Shown here: piece after piece, positions 31,728 through 39,543 of the stretch
Numbering within the stretch: position 1 is the first letter of the stretch
How the letters are laid out: each line of letters begins with the position of its first letter
Source: Pseudomonadota bacterium
GTDB taxonomy: Bacteria; Myxococcota_A; UBA796; SXON01
Direction: 5' to 3'
Assembly (NCBI GenBank): GCA_005778355.1
Contig: SXON01000154.1
Location: 1 to 40,916 of the forward strand
Length of the DNA: 40,916 bases
The notes under the pieces: model-generated
The model's input: the letters and a program-made list of their open reading frames with translations, nothing else
Told to the model about the DNA's origin: nothing
Databases searched by the model: none
Program-made: the position numbers and the translations under genes

Positions 31728-33116
31728 CTAGTGTGCGCTGTGCTTCTTGGGTCTCGCGTGCCAGATCGTGCCGCAGAGTACCAAGCCCACGGCCGCCACC
31801 GGCAACATCGCGCCGGGCCAAACTGACCAGTTCGCGGGGTCTTTCGCGGCCTCGCCGGTGGGGAGCGCGCGGGCGTAGAGCAGGGCCTGCGTGCCCGTGC
31901 CCAGGTAGACGAAGCCGTCGATAATGCCGGTGACGAGCCCGGCGTTCTTGGTGCCGCCGAAGTCCATCGAGGCGGTGCCCGAGAGCATCCCGTGCACACC
32001 GATCACGCAGAGCGACATGAACACCACTGCCCAGCCGAGCGCCGGGCTGCCGAGGGTGAAGAAGGCCGCCACCGCGCCGACCATGAGGCCACCGTAGAGC
32101 ACGCTCGACACCGGACCGCGTCGTGAACCGAAGACGTGGTCGGAGATGAAGCCTGCGAAAACGCCGCCCGTGATGCCGGCGATGCAGAGTAGCAGTCCCC
32201 AGTTCTCGTACACCAGGGAGTCGCCGTCGCCCACGGCCTTGGCGTAGAGCCGGTATTGCTTCATCACCGCCTGGCGCAGGAAGCCCGAGCAGAACTCGAT
32301 ACCCACGATGATCCAGATCACCCGCTGCGAGAACATCCGGCGCGTCACCTCGCCGAAGGACAGCGCGGTCTGCTGGCCGCTCGAGGCGTCACCCGTGTCG
32401 AAGTCGCTGAAGCCCGCGTGGGACGGCGAGTCGCGCACGAGGAAGATCGTGCTGAGCACACAGCCCGCGAGCACGGCCGACGGCACCCAGAAGGCCATGT
32501 CGAACGAGAATGCCTTGGCGAGGCCCAGGCTCCAGTCGTAGCTGAAGTAGAGGCCGAGCGAAATCAGGATCCCGAACAAACCGCCGAGAACGCCGCGTTC
32601 TCGCACGTGAAACCATGGCGCGTTCACCTTGACGATACTCACCGCGCCAAAACTCTGGAAGTACATATTGACGCAGTTGAGCAGGAGCAACCTGCTCTTA
32701 AGCTCGTCGCCGTCGCCCGGGCCGGCCTGCGAGACCGCCCAGGCCATGCCTGCGTTCACCACGGCGGAGCCCGCAGTGGCGAGAATCATCGTGAATCGTC
32801 CGCCGAAACGGTCGGTCAAAGGCCCGTTGATCAAGAACGCGATGCCGTACACCCAGGCGCCGTAGCCGTCGATCTCGTTGAACACCGACTTGGCGAGGAT
32901 GCCCGCCTTGTCGAGCTCGCCGGCGATGGCCGAGAGGTTGTAGCGCCCAAAATAGAGGAAGGCGTAGGCCAAGCCGAGCGGCACCCAGTTCATCACCCGG
33001 CGCCTTTTGAAGGCGTCGGAGTGCCCCATGTCCACCTTCGGCAAGAGGCGCAGCACGATGGCGATGGCCGCCAGGAGCCCGAAGATCAGTCCAAGCTTCT
33101 GCACCGATTCCGGCAT
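31728..33116 (-). CDS. MFS transporter of the organophosphate:phosphate antiporter (OPA) type
   Basis: A 462-residue, twelve-helix transporter of the GlpT/UhpT group, which exchanges organophosphates for phosphate. The segment LAYAFLYFGRYNLSAIAGEL and, near the end, SMDFGGTKNAGLVTGIIDGF are typical, as is INGPLTDRFGGRFTMI between helices 2 and 3. The substrate cannot be told from sequence; glycerol-3-phosphate or hexose phosphate are family precedents. The ATG at 33116 is used; a GTG one codon earlier is also open. It lies 45 bases after the carbamoyltransferase gene on the same strand and converges on the 5'-nucleotidase gene, an intriguing link to phosphate scavenging. Confidence 0.88.
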   Translation of the reverse strand: MPESVQKLGLIFGLLAAIAIVLRLLPKVDMGHSDAFKRRRVMNWVPLGLAYAFLYFGRYNLSAIAGELDKAGILAKSVFNEIDGYGAWVYGIAFLINGPLTDRFGGRFTMILATAGSAVVNAGMAWAVSQAGPGDGDELKSRLLLLNCVNMYFQSFGAVSIVKVNAPWFHVRERGVLGGLFGILISLGLYFSYDWSLGLAKAFSFDMAFWVPSAVLAGCVLSTIFLVRDSPSHAGFSDFDTGDASSGQQTALSFGEVTRRMFSQRVIWIIVGIEFCSGFLRQAVMKQYRLYAKAVGDGDSLVYENWGLLLCIAGITGGVFAGFISDHVFGSRRGPVSSVLYGGLMVGAVAAFFTLGSPALGWAVVFMSLCVIGVHGMLSGTASMDFGGTKNAGLVTGIIDGFVYLGTGTQALLYARALPTGEAAKDPANWSVWPGAMLPVAAVGLVLCGTIWHARPKKHSAH

Positions 33117-33161
33117 CACACATCCAGGGGAGGCGGCCGCCCGTATCCCCCTCGGCGGCTG

Positions 33162-34898
33162 CTAGTCGAGCCCGAACTCTTCTGCGGCAGATTTCAGCTT
33201 CAACGCGGGCTGTTCTTCTTTGAGCATGACGAATGGGCCACACACGAGCGCGTCCATCTCGGTGCGCATGAAACAGCGGTAGGTGTCGTCGGCGGTGCAC
33301 ACCATGGGCTCGCCGCGCACGTTCATCGAGGTGTTGATCACCACGGGCACGCCGGTGCGCTCGTAGAAGCGGTGGATCAAGTCGTAGTAGAGCGCGTCTT
33401 GCTCACGATTGATGGTCTGGATGCGGGCGCTCTGGTCGACATGGGTGACCGAGGGCAGGGGCGTCTTCCCCGGCTTCACCTGCGCCACCAGCAGCATGTA
33501 GGGCGACGGCCGGTCGATCTCGAACCAGTCGCTCACCTGGTCTTCGAGCACGCTGGGCGCGAAGGGTCGGAAGCCTTCTCGCATCTTAATCTTCATGTTG
33601 ATGATCGTGCGCATCTCCGGGTGGCGCGGGTCGCCCAGGATGGTGCGGTGCCCGAGGGCTCGCGGCCCCCACTCCATGCGCCCGTGGTGCCAGCCGACGA
33701 CCTTCCCGGCCTCCAGGAGATCACAGGTTCGCGCCAGCAAGTCCTCCCTCTCGAGGCGCACGTACTTCGCCCCGTAGCGGTCGAGCGTGGCCTGGATCTC
33801 GCCTTCGCTCTCCTCGGGGCCGAGGTAGGCACTGGGCAGGCGGGGCAAGCGGGGCTTCCGAAGCAGGCCGTTCCACAACAGCAGCGCCGCGCCCATCGCT
33901 CCGCCGGCGTCGCCGGCCGAGGGTTGGATGAAGATGTCGTCAACCGGCGCCCGGCGCAAGATCTCACCGTTGGCCACGCAGTTGAGGGCGACACCGCCTG
34001 CGAGACAGAGCTTCCGCGCGCCCGTCTGGGTGACGATGTGGGTGGCCAGCTTGACCATCACCTCATCCACCAGCACCTGGAGCGACTTCGCCACGTCCAT
34101 ATGGAACTGCTCGAGCTTCTCGCCTTCGAGCGGGCGCGTGGGCTGGCCGAATAGCTTCTCCAGCTTCTCGTTGTACATCCGCTGCCCACGCTCGAAGTCG
34201 AAGTACGACATGTCGAGGCGGAAGCTGCCGTCGTCGGCCACGTGGATCAGCTGGCGCACCTGCTCCACGAAGCGAGGCTCGCCGTAGGGTGCGAGGCCCA
34301 TCACCTTGTACTCGGCCGAGTTGACCTTGAAGCCCAGGTAGAACGTGATGGCCGAGTAGAGAAGGCCCAGTGAATGCGGAAAGCGCGTCTCGCCCATGAG
34401 CTGGATGTCGTTGCCGCGACCCACACCCCAGCTCGAGGTGGTCCACTCGCCCACACCATCGACGGTGAGGATCGAGGCCTCGTCCCAGCCGGAGCAGTAA
34501 AACGCACTCGCGGCGTGGCTGAGATGGTGCTCGCTGTAGAGCACCGGGCCGCCGTAGCCGAGCTCGTCCTTGAGCACCTTCGGCACGCGCAGCTCGGTGC
34601 TCATGACGTGTGGGAGCTTCCGCACGAAGGGGCCAAGTCCGTGTGGGAAGTTGTCGAGATGGGTGCGCAGCACCCGGTCGAACTTATTCAGCGGCTTGTC
34701 GTAGTAGATGATGGCATCGATCTTGCCGATCTCCGTCTTTCCCTCGCGCAGCGCGTAGGTGATCGCGCGCTTGGGGAAGCCGGAGTCATGTTTCACCCGG
34801 GAGAATGACTCCTCGGTGGCGGCAGCCACGATGCGCCCCTCGTCCACGAGGCAGGCCGCGGCGTCGTGGTAGAAGCAACTGATGCCGAGCACGCGCAT
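33162..34898 (-). CDS. carbamoyltransferase of the NodU/CmcH family
   Basis: A 578-residue enzyme that transfers the carbamoyl group of carbamoyl phosphate, via an adenylate, to a hydroxyl of a sugar or natural product. The N-terminal Kae1-like domain has GISCFYHDAAACLV, EHHLSHAASAF, TVDGVGEWTT and AGGVALNCVANGEI. The C-terminal domain has MEWGPRALGHRTIL, REGFRPFAPSVL and PVVINTSMNVRGEPMVCT. Length matches TobZ and NodU. No antibiotic or nodulation genes are near, so the acceptor is probably a surface glycan or lipid. It starts at ATG 34898, preceded by CATAAT, and precedes the OPA transporter gene. Confidence 0.94.
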   Translation of the reverse strand: MRVLGISCFYHDAAACLVDEGRIVAAATEESFSRVKHDSGFPKRAITYALREGKTEIGKIDAIIYYDKPLNKFDRVLRTHLDNFPHGLGPFVRKLPHVMSTELRVPKVLKDELGYGGPVLYSEHHLSHAASAFYCSGWDEASILTVDGVGEWTTSSWGVGRGNDIQLMGETRFPHSLGLLYSAITFYLGFKVNSAEYKVMGLAPYGEPRFVEQVRQLIHVADDGSFRLDMSYFDFERGQRMYNEKLEKLFGQPTRPLEGEKLEQFHMDVAKSLQVLVDEVMVKLATHIVTQTGARKLCLAGGVALNCVANGEILRRAPVDDIFIQPSAGDAGGAMGAALLLWNGLLRKPRLPRLPSAYLGPEESEGEIQATLDRYGAKYVRLEREDLLARTCDLLEAGKVVGWHHGRMEWGPRALGHRTILGDPRHPEMRTIINMKIKMREGFRPFAPSVLEDQVSDWFEIDRPSPYMLLVAQVKPGKTPLPSVTHVDQSARIQTINREQDALYYDLIHRFYERTGVPVVINTSMNVRGEPMVCTADDTYRCFMRTEMDALVCGPFVMLKEEQPALKLKSAAEEFGLD

Positions 34899-34906
34899 GG
34901 CGCGGG

Positions 34907-34912
34907 ATTATG
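34907..34912 (-). promoter_or_regulatory. candidate -10 hexamer CATAAT before carbamoyltransferase
   Basis: CATAAT matches five of six consensus bases, ends 8 bases before the ATG and is the best -10 match in the window. A -35 was not evident. It supports the view that transcripts begin very close to start codons. Confidence 0.45.
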
Positions 34913-34955
34913 ACCCCCGGGGGCTTTGCACCACCCCGGAGGATGGGGTGTCGTC

Positions 34956-35918
34956 GTGAGCGAAACCGCCGTGGGACCGCCAAGGCTGGTGCTTGATCAC
35001 GAGCTACTGTGGCGACTCGACGCCGCCGCCGAGGTGGCGGAGTGGGAGAAGACCTTGCGGCGCGCCGGGCTCTGGACGCTGGAGCGAGTGGAGAGCGAAC
35101 AGGGACGCCAGCTCAGCGACCTCATTCAGACGGTCGAGGCCTGGCAGGCGGAGGAACGGAGTGAACGTGGGCCCACCGGCACCGGGATCGTCGCCACGGT
35201 GGCCCTGCCGCTCGGGCTCACGGCCCTGCTCGCGCTCCTGGCCGCAGCCTTGCCCGGCCCGCTCAACCTGCTCGCCTGGGGTGGCGTGCTGGCGGCGGTG
35301 GTCCTTGGCGCCCAGTGGTTCGCGCGCGCGCGCCCCCGCTCCGAGCGTGCCGAGCAGCTCGCCCGCCGGGCGCATCGCCTGCTCCGCGGGGTGCTGGGCC
35401 GAACCTTCATCGAGATCCACGGCGAGGTTCTCGTCGAGAACGTCCCGCATCGCGACTACCTTCTCCTGCGGATCGCCGAGGTCGAGGCTGCGGCCGCAGC
35501 TTGCCGCACCCGCGCCGAGGAGATGGCTCGTACGCGCGACGGGATCCGCGTGGCCAACGCGCGCCTGGGCCGAGGCGAGAGCGACGCCGAGACCGAGCGA
35601 CTGGGTGAGGCCATCGCCGCTGAGAGCGCGCAAGCGGAGCGGGTGGAGGCGATCCTCCTGGACCTCCGCGCCCGGCTCGCGCGCCTCGAGGACGAGCTTG
35701 AGCGCGTGCGCATGTACGCCGAGCGCAGGGCCCTGTCCGAGCGTGCGTCGCGCCTCACCGAGTCGCCGTCAACTAGCGTCGCGATGAAGGTGGCCAGCGA
35801 GATCGAGGTCGACGTGGCCGGCATCGAGGCCGAGGTGGCGGGCGTGCTTTCTGGTGCTCGCGACCAGGACGCGCGGCTTCGCGCCGTCCTCGAGGTTGTG
35901 GGCGCCGGGCGACGGTGA
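34956..35918 (+). CDS. membrane protein with two helices and C-terminal coiled coil, unknown function
   Basis: A 320-residue protein. A cytosolic N-terminus (WEKTLRRAGLWTLERVESEQ) leads to two transmembrane helices (about 75-96 and 102-122), then a long Glu/Arg/Ala-rich coiled-coil region (about 160-270, for example RVEAILLDLRARLARLEDEL). The Asn in LLVENVPHRDYLLLRIAEVE is a minor feature. No catalytic motif was recognised. The GTG at 34956 is preferred, with GGGG and GGAGGA upstream; a TTG ten codons earlier is possible. Such helix-pair plus coiled-coil proteins often scaffold envelope structures, but that is only a suggestion. Confidence 0.7.
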   Translation: MSETAVGPPRLVLDHELLWRLDAAAEVAEWEKTLRRAGLWTLERVESEQGRQLSDLIQTVEAWQAEERSERGPTGTGIVATVALPLGLTALLALLAAALPGPLNLLAWGGVLAAVVLGAQWFARARPRSERAEQLARRAHRLLRGVLGRTFIEIHGEVLVENVPHRDYLLLRIAEVEAAAAACRTRAEEMARTRDGIRVANARLGRGESDAETERLGEAIAAESAQAERVEAILLDLRARLARLEDELERVRMYAERRALSERASRLTESPSTSVAMKVASEIEVDVAGIEAEVAGVLSGARDQDARLRAVLEVVGAGRR

Positions 35919-35972
35919 ACCACCGGGCGAAACGCCGTGAGGCGGGTTAGCGTGGCGCCCGGAGATTCCCCG

Positions 35973-36440
35973 ATGCTGCTTCCTGCCGTGCTCGCCCTGT
36001 CTGCCTGCGTTGGCGAGGTTCCCGAGGGCAAGTACTCCGAGGCGGCCGATCCCACGATCGACAACCCGGTGCGCGACACCGGCTCGGGCGACACGGATAC
36101 CGATACCGATACCGATACCGATACCGACACGGACACCGATAGCGGTGGCGACACGGGCGGTGGCGACACGGGTACGGGCGACACCGGCGAGACGGGCGGC
36201 GGCGACACGGCCGTAGACTCCGGCGTGGACTCCGGGGGCGGCACGGTGGACACGGGGACGGGCGACACCGGCGCCGGCGACACGGGCAACACCGACCCGG
36301 GCGACAGCGGCAGCTGGGACAGTGGCATGGGTGACGGCATGGACGAGGAGGGGCTCGGTGGGCCGCTCTTCGACTACCAGTGGGGCTACTGGTTCGACCG
36401 GGTGGTCGACCTCTTCGCGCGCTTGTTCGGGCTGGAGTAG
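35973..36440 (+). CDS. DT-repeat lipoprotein
   Basis: A 155-residue lipoprotein: MLLPAVLALSAC with Cys12, preceded by GGAGA 8 bases before the ATG. After about 30 residues the chain becomes Asp-Thr repeats, then Gly/Asp/Thr/Ser-rich sequence (GDTGGGDTGTGDTGETGGGD) up to about residue 120. The last 40 residues are hydrophobic and aromatic (FDYQWGYWFDRVVDLFARLF), possibly an amphipathic membrane-facing helix. No known domain fits. The frame is open 12 codons earlier at 35937 but lacks a signal there. Ca2+ binding or a cell-surface stalk are possible roles. Confidence 0.8.
   Translation: MLLPAVLALSACVGEVPEGKYSEAADPTIDNPVRDTGSGDTDTDTDTDTDTDTDTDSGGDTGGGDTGTGDTGETGGGDTAVDSGVDSGGGTVDTGTGDTGAGDTGNTDPGDSGSWDSGMGDGMDEEGLGGPLFDYQWGYWFDRVVDLFARLFGLE
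36096..36125 (+). repeat. (GATACC)5 perfect hexanucleotide tandem repeat
   Basis: Five exact copies of GATACC encode five Asp-Thr dipeptides in the DT-repeat lipoprotein, followed by diverged copies GACACG, GACACC and GATAGC. Since the unit is six bases, slippage would change tether length without breaking the frame. Confidence 0.9.
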
Positions 36441-36484
36441 TCCAGGCCCCGGCGGATTTCCTTTCCCCGGCACGATTCTGCCGC

Positions 36485-36490
36485 TACTTT
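36485..36490 (+). promoter_or_regulatory. candidate -10 hexamer TACTTT, leaderless
   Basis: TACTTT ends 7 bases before the bpt ATG. The intervening AGGCGGG might also act as a weak ribosome-binding site. No -35 match was seen. Confidence 0.38.
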
Positions 36491-36497
36491 AGGCGGG

Positions 36498-37442
36498 ATG
36501 TCGAGCGACCGCGTCGTCGTTTCCCGGCCCGAGACTCGGATCGTCCAAGACCGTTTCGAGGCCTGCGTGTACCGCCCCGGGCAGATCGCCCGGTGCCCGG
36601 CGCGTGCGCCGGTCGAGTCGCTCACGCCAGAGCAGCTCGACCTGCTTCTCGACGAGGGCGATCAGCGCGTGGGAGGCACCGTCTTCCGCACCGAGTGCCC
36701 CTTCTGCGCGGCCTGCGAGCCCGTGCGAATCGATGTGAACGAGTTCCGCCCCTCGCGCTCGCAGCGGCGGGCTTGGAAGCGCAACGAGGGTGAGCTTCGG
36801 GTTGAGATGGGCCCCCCCGCGCTGAGCCGTCGCCGGGTGATGCTGTGGAACCGCCACCGTCGTGTGCGAGGTCTGCTCACCAGCTACTCCCGCAAGGATC
36901 CGCTCGGCTACCACGAGTGGCTGGTCGAAACCTGCGCGCCCACCGTCGAGGTCCGCTACTTCGAGGCCGAGCACCTCGTGGGGCTGAGCCTGCTCGACGT
37001 GGGCCGCGTGTCCGCGAACTCGGCCTACCACTACTTCGACCCCTCGCTCTCCCAGCGCTCGATCGGCGTGTACAGCGTGCTCAAGGAGATCGAGCTCTGC
37101 AAGAGCCTGGGCGTGCGCTACTACTACCTGGGCCTCTGGGCGGCCGACAGCAACCCCTTGCTCTACAAGGCGAGCTACTACCCTCACGAGCGCCTCATCA
37201 ATGGCAACTGGGAGCGGTTCGAGAGTCGCGATGATGATCCGCATGTACGCGACCCCAAGGGCTACGCGGCGCGCGCCTGCACCACCCGGCCAGTCCCCGA
37301 CCCGGAGCTGGGGATGGTCGGCGACCCGTGGATCGACGAGCGCGACGCCTTCGACAGCGACGGCCCGGGCGACCATGGTAGCGACGGCGGCCCCCACGAC
37401 GGCGACCCCCACGACGGCGACCTCCACGACGGCGACGAGTAG
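36498..37442 (+). CDS. bpt: aspartate/glutamate leucyltransferase (Bpt-type)
   Basis: A 314-residue transferase of the Ate1/Bpt family, which adds leucine from Leu-tRNA to N-terminal Asp or Glu of proteins, marking them for N-end-rule degradation by ClpS/ClpAP. Typical features are YRPGQIARCPARAP, GTVFRTECPFCAACEPVRID (Cys cluster near 65-73), VNEFRPSRSQRRAWKRN and LGVRYYYLGLWAADSNPLLYK near the end. It exceeds the usual length of about 240-250 residues because of an Asp/Gly/His-rich tail from about 280 that ends in three five-residue repeats. Bpt and arginyltransferase relatives are hard to separate by eye; leucyl transfer is the bacterial precedent. Confidence 0.9.
   Translation: MSSDRVVVSRPETRIVQDRFEACVYRPGQIARCPARAPVESLTPEQLDLLLDEGDQRVGGTVFRTECPFCAACEPVRIDVNEFRPSRSQRRAWKRNEGELRVEMGPPALSRRRVMLWNRHRRVRGLLTSYSRKDPLGYHEWLVETCAPTVEVRYFEAEHLVGLSLLDVGRVSANSAYHYFDPSLSQRSIGVYSVLKEIELCKSLGVRYYYLGLWAADSNPLLYKASYYPHERLINGNWERFESRDDDPHVRDPKGYAARACTTRPVPDPELGMVGDPWIDERDAFDSDGPGDHGSDGGPHDGDPHDGDLHDGDE
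37392..37436 (+). repeat. 15-base tandem repeat, three copies, in the bpt 3' end
   Basis: Three tandem 15-base units encode PHDGD, PHDGD and LHDGD. The first two are identical at the DNA level and the third differs by one base. They form a His/Asp-rich tail beyond the conserved enzyme and just before the stop. Confidence 0.85.
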
Positions 37443-37449
37443 CGCCGGC

Positions 37450-38334
37450 CTAGCGGTGGACGAGTCCCAGCCGTGCACGGCACGCATCGACGCTAGCAAT
37501 CGGCCGGCCGATGTCCCGCAGCATGCGCGCGGCCTTCTCCACAAGCTCGCCATTGCTCCGCGCCATCTCGCCCGGGGACAAGTAGAAGTTGTCTTCTAGT
37601 CCCACGCGCACGTTGCCGCCCATGGCCCCGGCGGCGGCGAGCAACCGCCACTGGTCCGTCGAGAGCGAGATGACTTCCCAGTCGGAGCCCGGCGGGAGCT
37701 GGTTCACCTGGTGCATCAGGTTCTCCACGGTGCCGGGGATGCCCCCCACGACCCCCATGATCAGCGACACCTGCACCGGCGCCTGCAGCATTCCCAGCTC
37801 CATCAGCGGGTAGAGCGTGCCCACGTGCCCGGTGTCGAAACACTCGCACTCCGGGCGAATCTGCCACTCGTTCATCGCCGCGAGCAGGGCCCGGATCTCG
37901 GCGATGGGATTCTGGAAGACGAAGTCGAAGACGAAATCGCGGCGCTTCTCGCTCCACTTCGCATAGTTCATCGAGCCCATGTTGAGCGCGGCCACCGCTG
38001 GACGCACCGCGTCGAGGTAGGCGAGCCGCTTCTCCACGCTCACGCCCACCGCGCCGGTGGAAAAGTTGATGATCACCGGGCACTCGGCCACGATGGCGTC
38101 GCGAATCGCTCGGTAGTCATCGACTTCGAAACTTGGTTCCCCCGTGGGCGTGCGCGCGTGGATATGAACGGCGGCGGCACCGGCCTCGTAGGCGCGGCGG
38201 GCCTCGGCCGCGTACTCCTCGGGGGTGTAGGGGATGGCCGGACACTGCGCCCGGTTGGCCACCACCCCCGAGAGGGCGCAGGTGATCATCGCGGCGCGGG
38301 ACGGGTCCTGGTGCGGCTTGGCGTACACGCTCAC
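37450..38334 (-). CDS. beta-keto acid cleavage enzyme (BKACE/DUF849-type)
   Basis: A 294-residue enzyme of the BKACE family, related to 3-keto-5-aminohexanoate cleavage enzyme. The family condenses a beta-keto acid with acetyl-CoA to give acetoacetate and a new acyl-CoA in lysine and other degradations. The TIM-barrel start MITCALSGVVANRAQCPAIP, the Zn ligands His57 and His59 (AVHIHART), NFSTGA and the late GLEDNFYLSPGEMARSN (Glu ligand) are present. The GTG start overlaps the crotonase stop by 4 bases, so it is the last gene of the acyl-CoA operon. The substrate is not readable; a position in a leucine-type operon suggests a branched beta-keto acid. Confidence 0.9.
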   Translation of the reverse strand: MSVYAKPHQDPSRAAMITCALSGVVANRAQCPAIPYTPEEYAAEARRAYEAGAAAVHIHARTPTGEPSFEVDDYRAIRDAIVAECPVIINFSTGAVGVSVEKRLAYLDAVRPAVAALNMGSMNYAKWSEKRRDFVFDFVFQNPIAEIRALLAAMNEWQIRPECECFDTGHVGTLYPLMELGMLQAPVQVSLIMGVVGGIPGTVENLMHQVNQLPPGSDWEVISLSTDQWRLLAAAGAMGGNVRVGLEDNFYLSPGEMARSNGELVEKAARMLRDIGRPIASVDACRARLGLVHR

Positions 38335-39083
38335 TCCTCGCTCGCCCAGCGGGGCTCGCGTTTCTGGAAGAAGGCCGACATCCCCTCGGCGGCGTCGGGG
38401 TGGCTGGCCACCAACTCGAGCGCCTCGGCCAGCCCGTGGAGCCGCTCGCGCAGCCCGGGTGCCCAAAGGCCCGCGTGCTCGCGCCACGCCTCGCGGCCGG
38501 CACGCGCGGCGGCGGGTGATCGCGCGAGGATCGCGGCGCAGGCCTGGTCGGCGGCGGCCGCGGCGTCGTCCTCCACCCGCGAGAAGAGGCCAATGCGCTG
38601 GCCCTCCTCGGCGTCGACCCGGCGTCCGGTCAGCGCGAGGTCCATCGCGAGCCGCGGCGTCGTCACGCGCGCGAGCAGGGCGCCCACCATCATCGGCCAG
38701 GCGCCCACGCGGCTCTCGGGAAGGCAAACGCTGGCGCTGCGACCGGCGATTGCGAGGTCGGCCGCGCAGAGCAGGCCCACGCCCCCACCGAGCACCGCGC
38801 CATCGACCACCGCCACCACCGGCACGGGACTCTCCACGAGGTCGGCGAGCGCGTCGGCGAAGAGGTGCATCGCGGCCGAGCGCCCGCCCGGGTGCGACAT
38901 CACGGCGGCAAGGTCGGCCCCCGCGCACCACGTGGGTCCCTCGGCCTCCACGCGGATCACCCGTGGCCCTCGTGTCGCGACCGCATCGCGCAGCCCCTGG
39001 ATGGTCTCCAGATCCAGGGCGTTGCGCTTGGTGGGACGGTCGAGCACCAGTCGCAAGAGCTCGCCGTGCCGTTCAACCCGCAT
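38331..39083 (-). CDS. enoyl-CoA hydratase/isomerase (crotonase), LiuC-like
   Basis: A 250-residue crotonase-fold enzyme that adds water across a 2-enoyl-CoA double bond. The oxyanion hole is formed by CAGADLAAV (about 53-61) and GAVLGGGVGLLCAAD (about 95-109). Of the two catalytic Glu of typical hydratases, the one in the GGG segment is replaced by Gly (GGGVGL), while Glu123 in LPESRVG is kept, as in methylglutaconyl-CoA hydratase-like proteins. The C-terminal helices that close the trimer are present. It overlaps the biotin-carrier gene by 11 bases at its start and the BKACE gene by 4 at its end. Methylglutaconyl-CoA hydration is the likely step, given the carboxylase next door. Confidence 0.88.
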   Translation of the reverse strand: MRVERHGELLRLVLDRPTKRNALDLETIQGLRDAVATRGPRVIRVEAEGPTWCAGADLAAVMSHPGGRSAAMHLFADALADLVESPVPVVAVVDGAVLGGGVGLLCAADLAIAGRSASVCLPESRVGAWPMMVGALLARVTTPRLAMDLALTGRRVDAEEGQRIGLFSRVEDDAAAAADQACAAILARSPAAARAGREAWREHAGLWAPGLRERLHGLAEALELVASHPDAAEGMSAFFQKREPRWASEE

Positions 39084-39543
39084 CGTCAGCCTCCAGCTCG
39101 CAGGTGGCTTCGCCAGCGCGCACTGGCCGCCCAGTCGCCACGAGAACCGCCCGCACGACGCCGGCGCGTGGGCTCCGCAGCACGATCTCGGTCTTCATGG
39201 CCGACACCACCACGCAGGCTTGCCCCGCGCTCACCCGCTCCCCCACGCTTACTTTCACCGCCACCACCGTGGCCGGCATCGGCGAGGCGAGGGAGGCACC
39301 GGTATCAGCCCGGGGGCCGCGTGCCGCCACGCGTTCGACCTGTACCGAGTGACCGTCAACCCAGGTCGAGCGTCCGTCCGACCACGCGCCGAGCCATCGG
39401 CCCTCGACAAGGAGCTCGACCCGGCCGGACACGGTGCGACGGTAGGGCACCCGCGTTTGTTTGCCATCGACGATCACCACGACAGCATCGGCCTCCACGC
39501 GAGTGTCAACTTCCCGTTCCACACCAGCCACGCGTATCCTCAC
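39073..39543 (-). CDS. biotin carboxyl carrier protein of an acyl-CoA carboxylase
   Basis: A 156-residue protein. The C-terminal part (about 80-156) is a biotinyl domain with the biotinylated Lys117 in SAMKTE, while about 1-75 resembles the beta-barrel linker (BT-like) region of propionyl- and methylcrotonyl-CoA carboxylase alpha chains. It carries carboxybiotin from biotin carboxylase to the carboxyltransferase, which is not in the window. In most relatives this part is fused to the biotin carboxylase; here it is a separate gene whose GTG start overlaps the carboxylase stop by 4 bases (GTGA), implying 1:1 production. Confidence 0.92.
   Translation of the reverse strand: MRIRVAGVEREVDTRVEADAVVVIVDGKQTRVPYRRTVSGRVELLVEGRWLGAWSDGRSTWVDGHSVQVERVAARGPRADTGASLASPMPATVVAVKVSVGERVSAGQACVVVSAMKTEIVLRSPRAGVVRAVLVATGRPVRAGEATCELEADDAG

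Noticed and set aside
36096..36125. GATACC repeats as a CRISPR or phage attachment array
   Set aside because: Units are only six bases with no spacers and lie inside a coding frame as Asp-Thr codons.
37440..37455. GC-rich inverted repeat as a terminator after bpt
   Set aside because: The stem would be only a few bases and there is no T-run on either strand.
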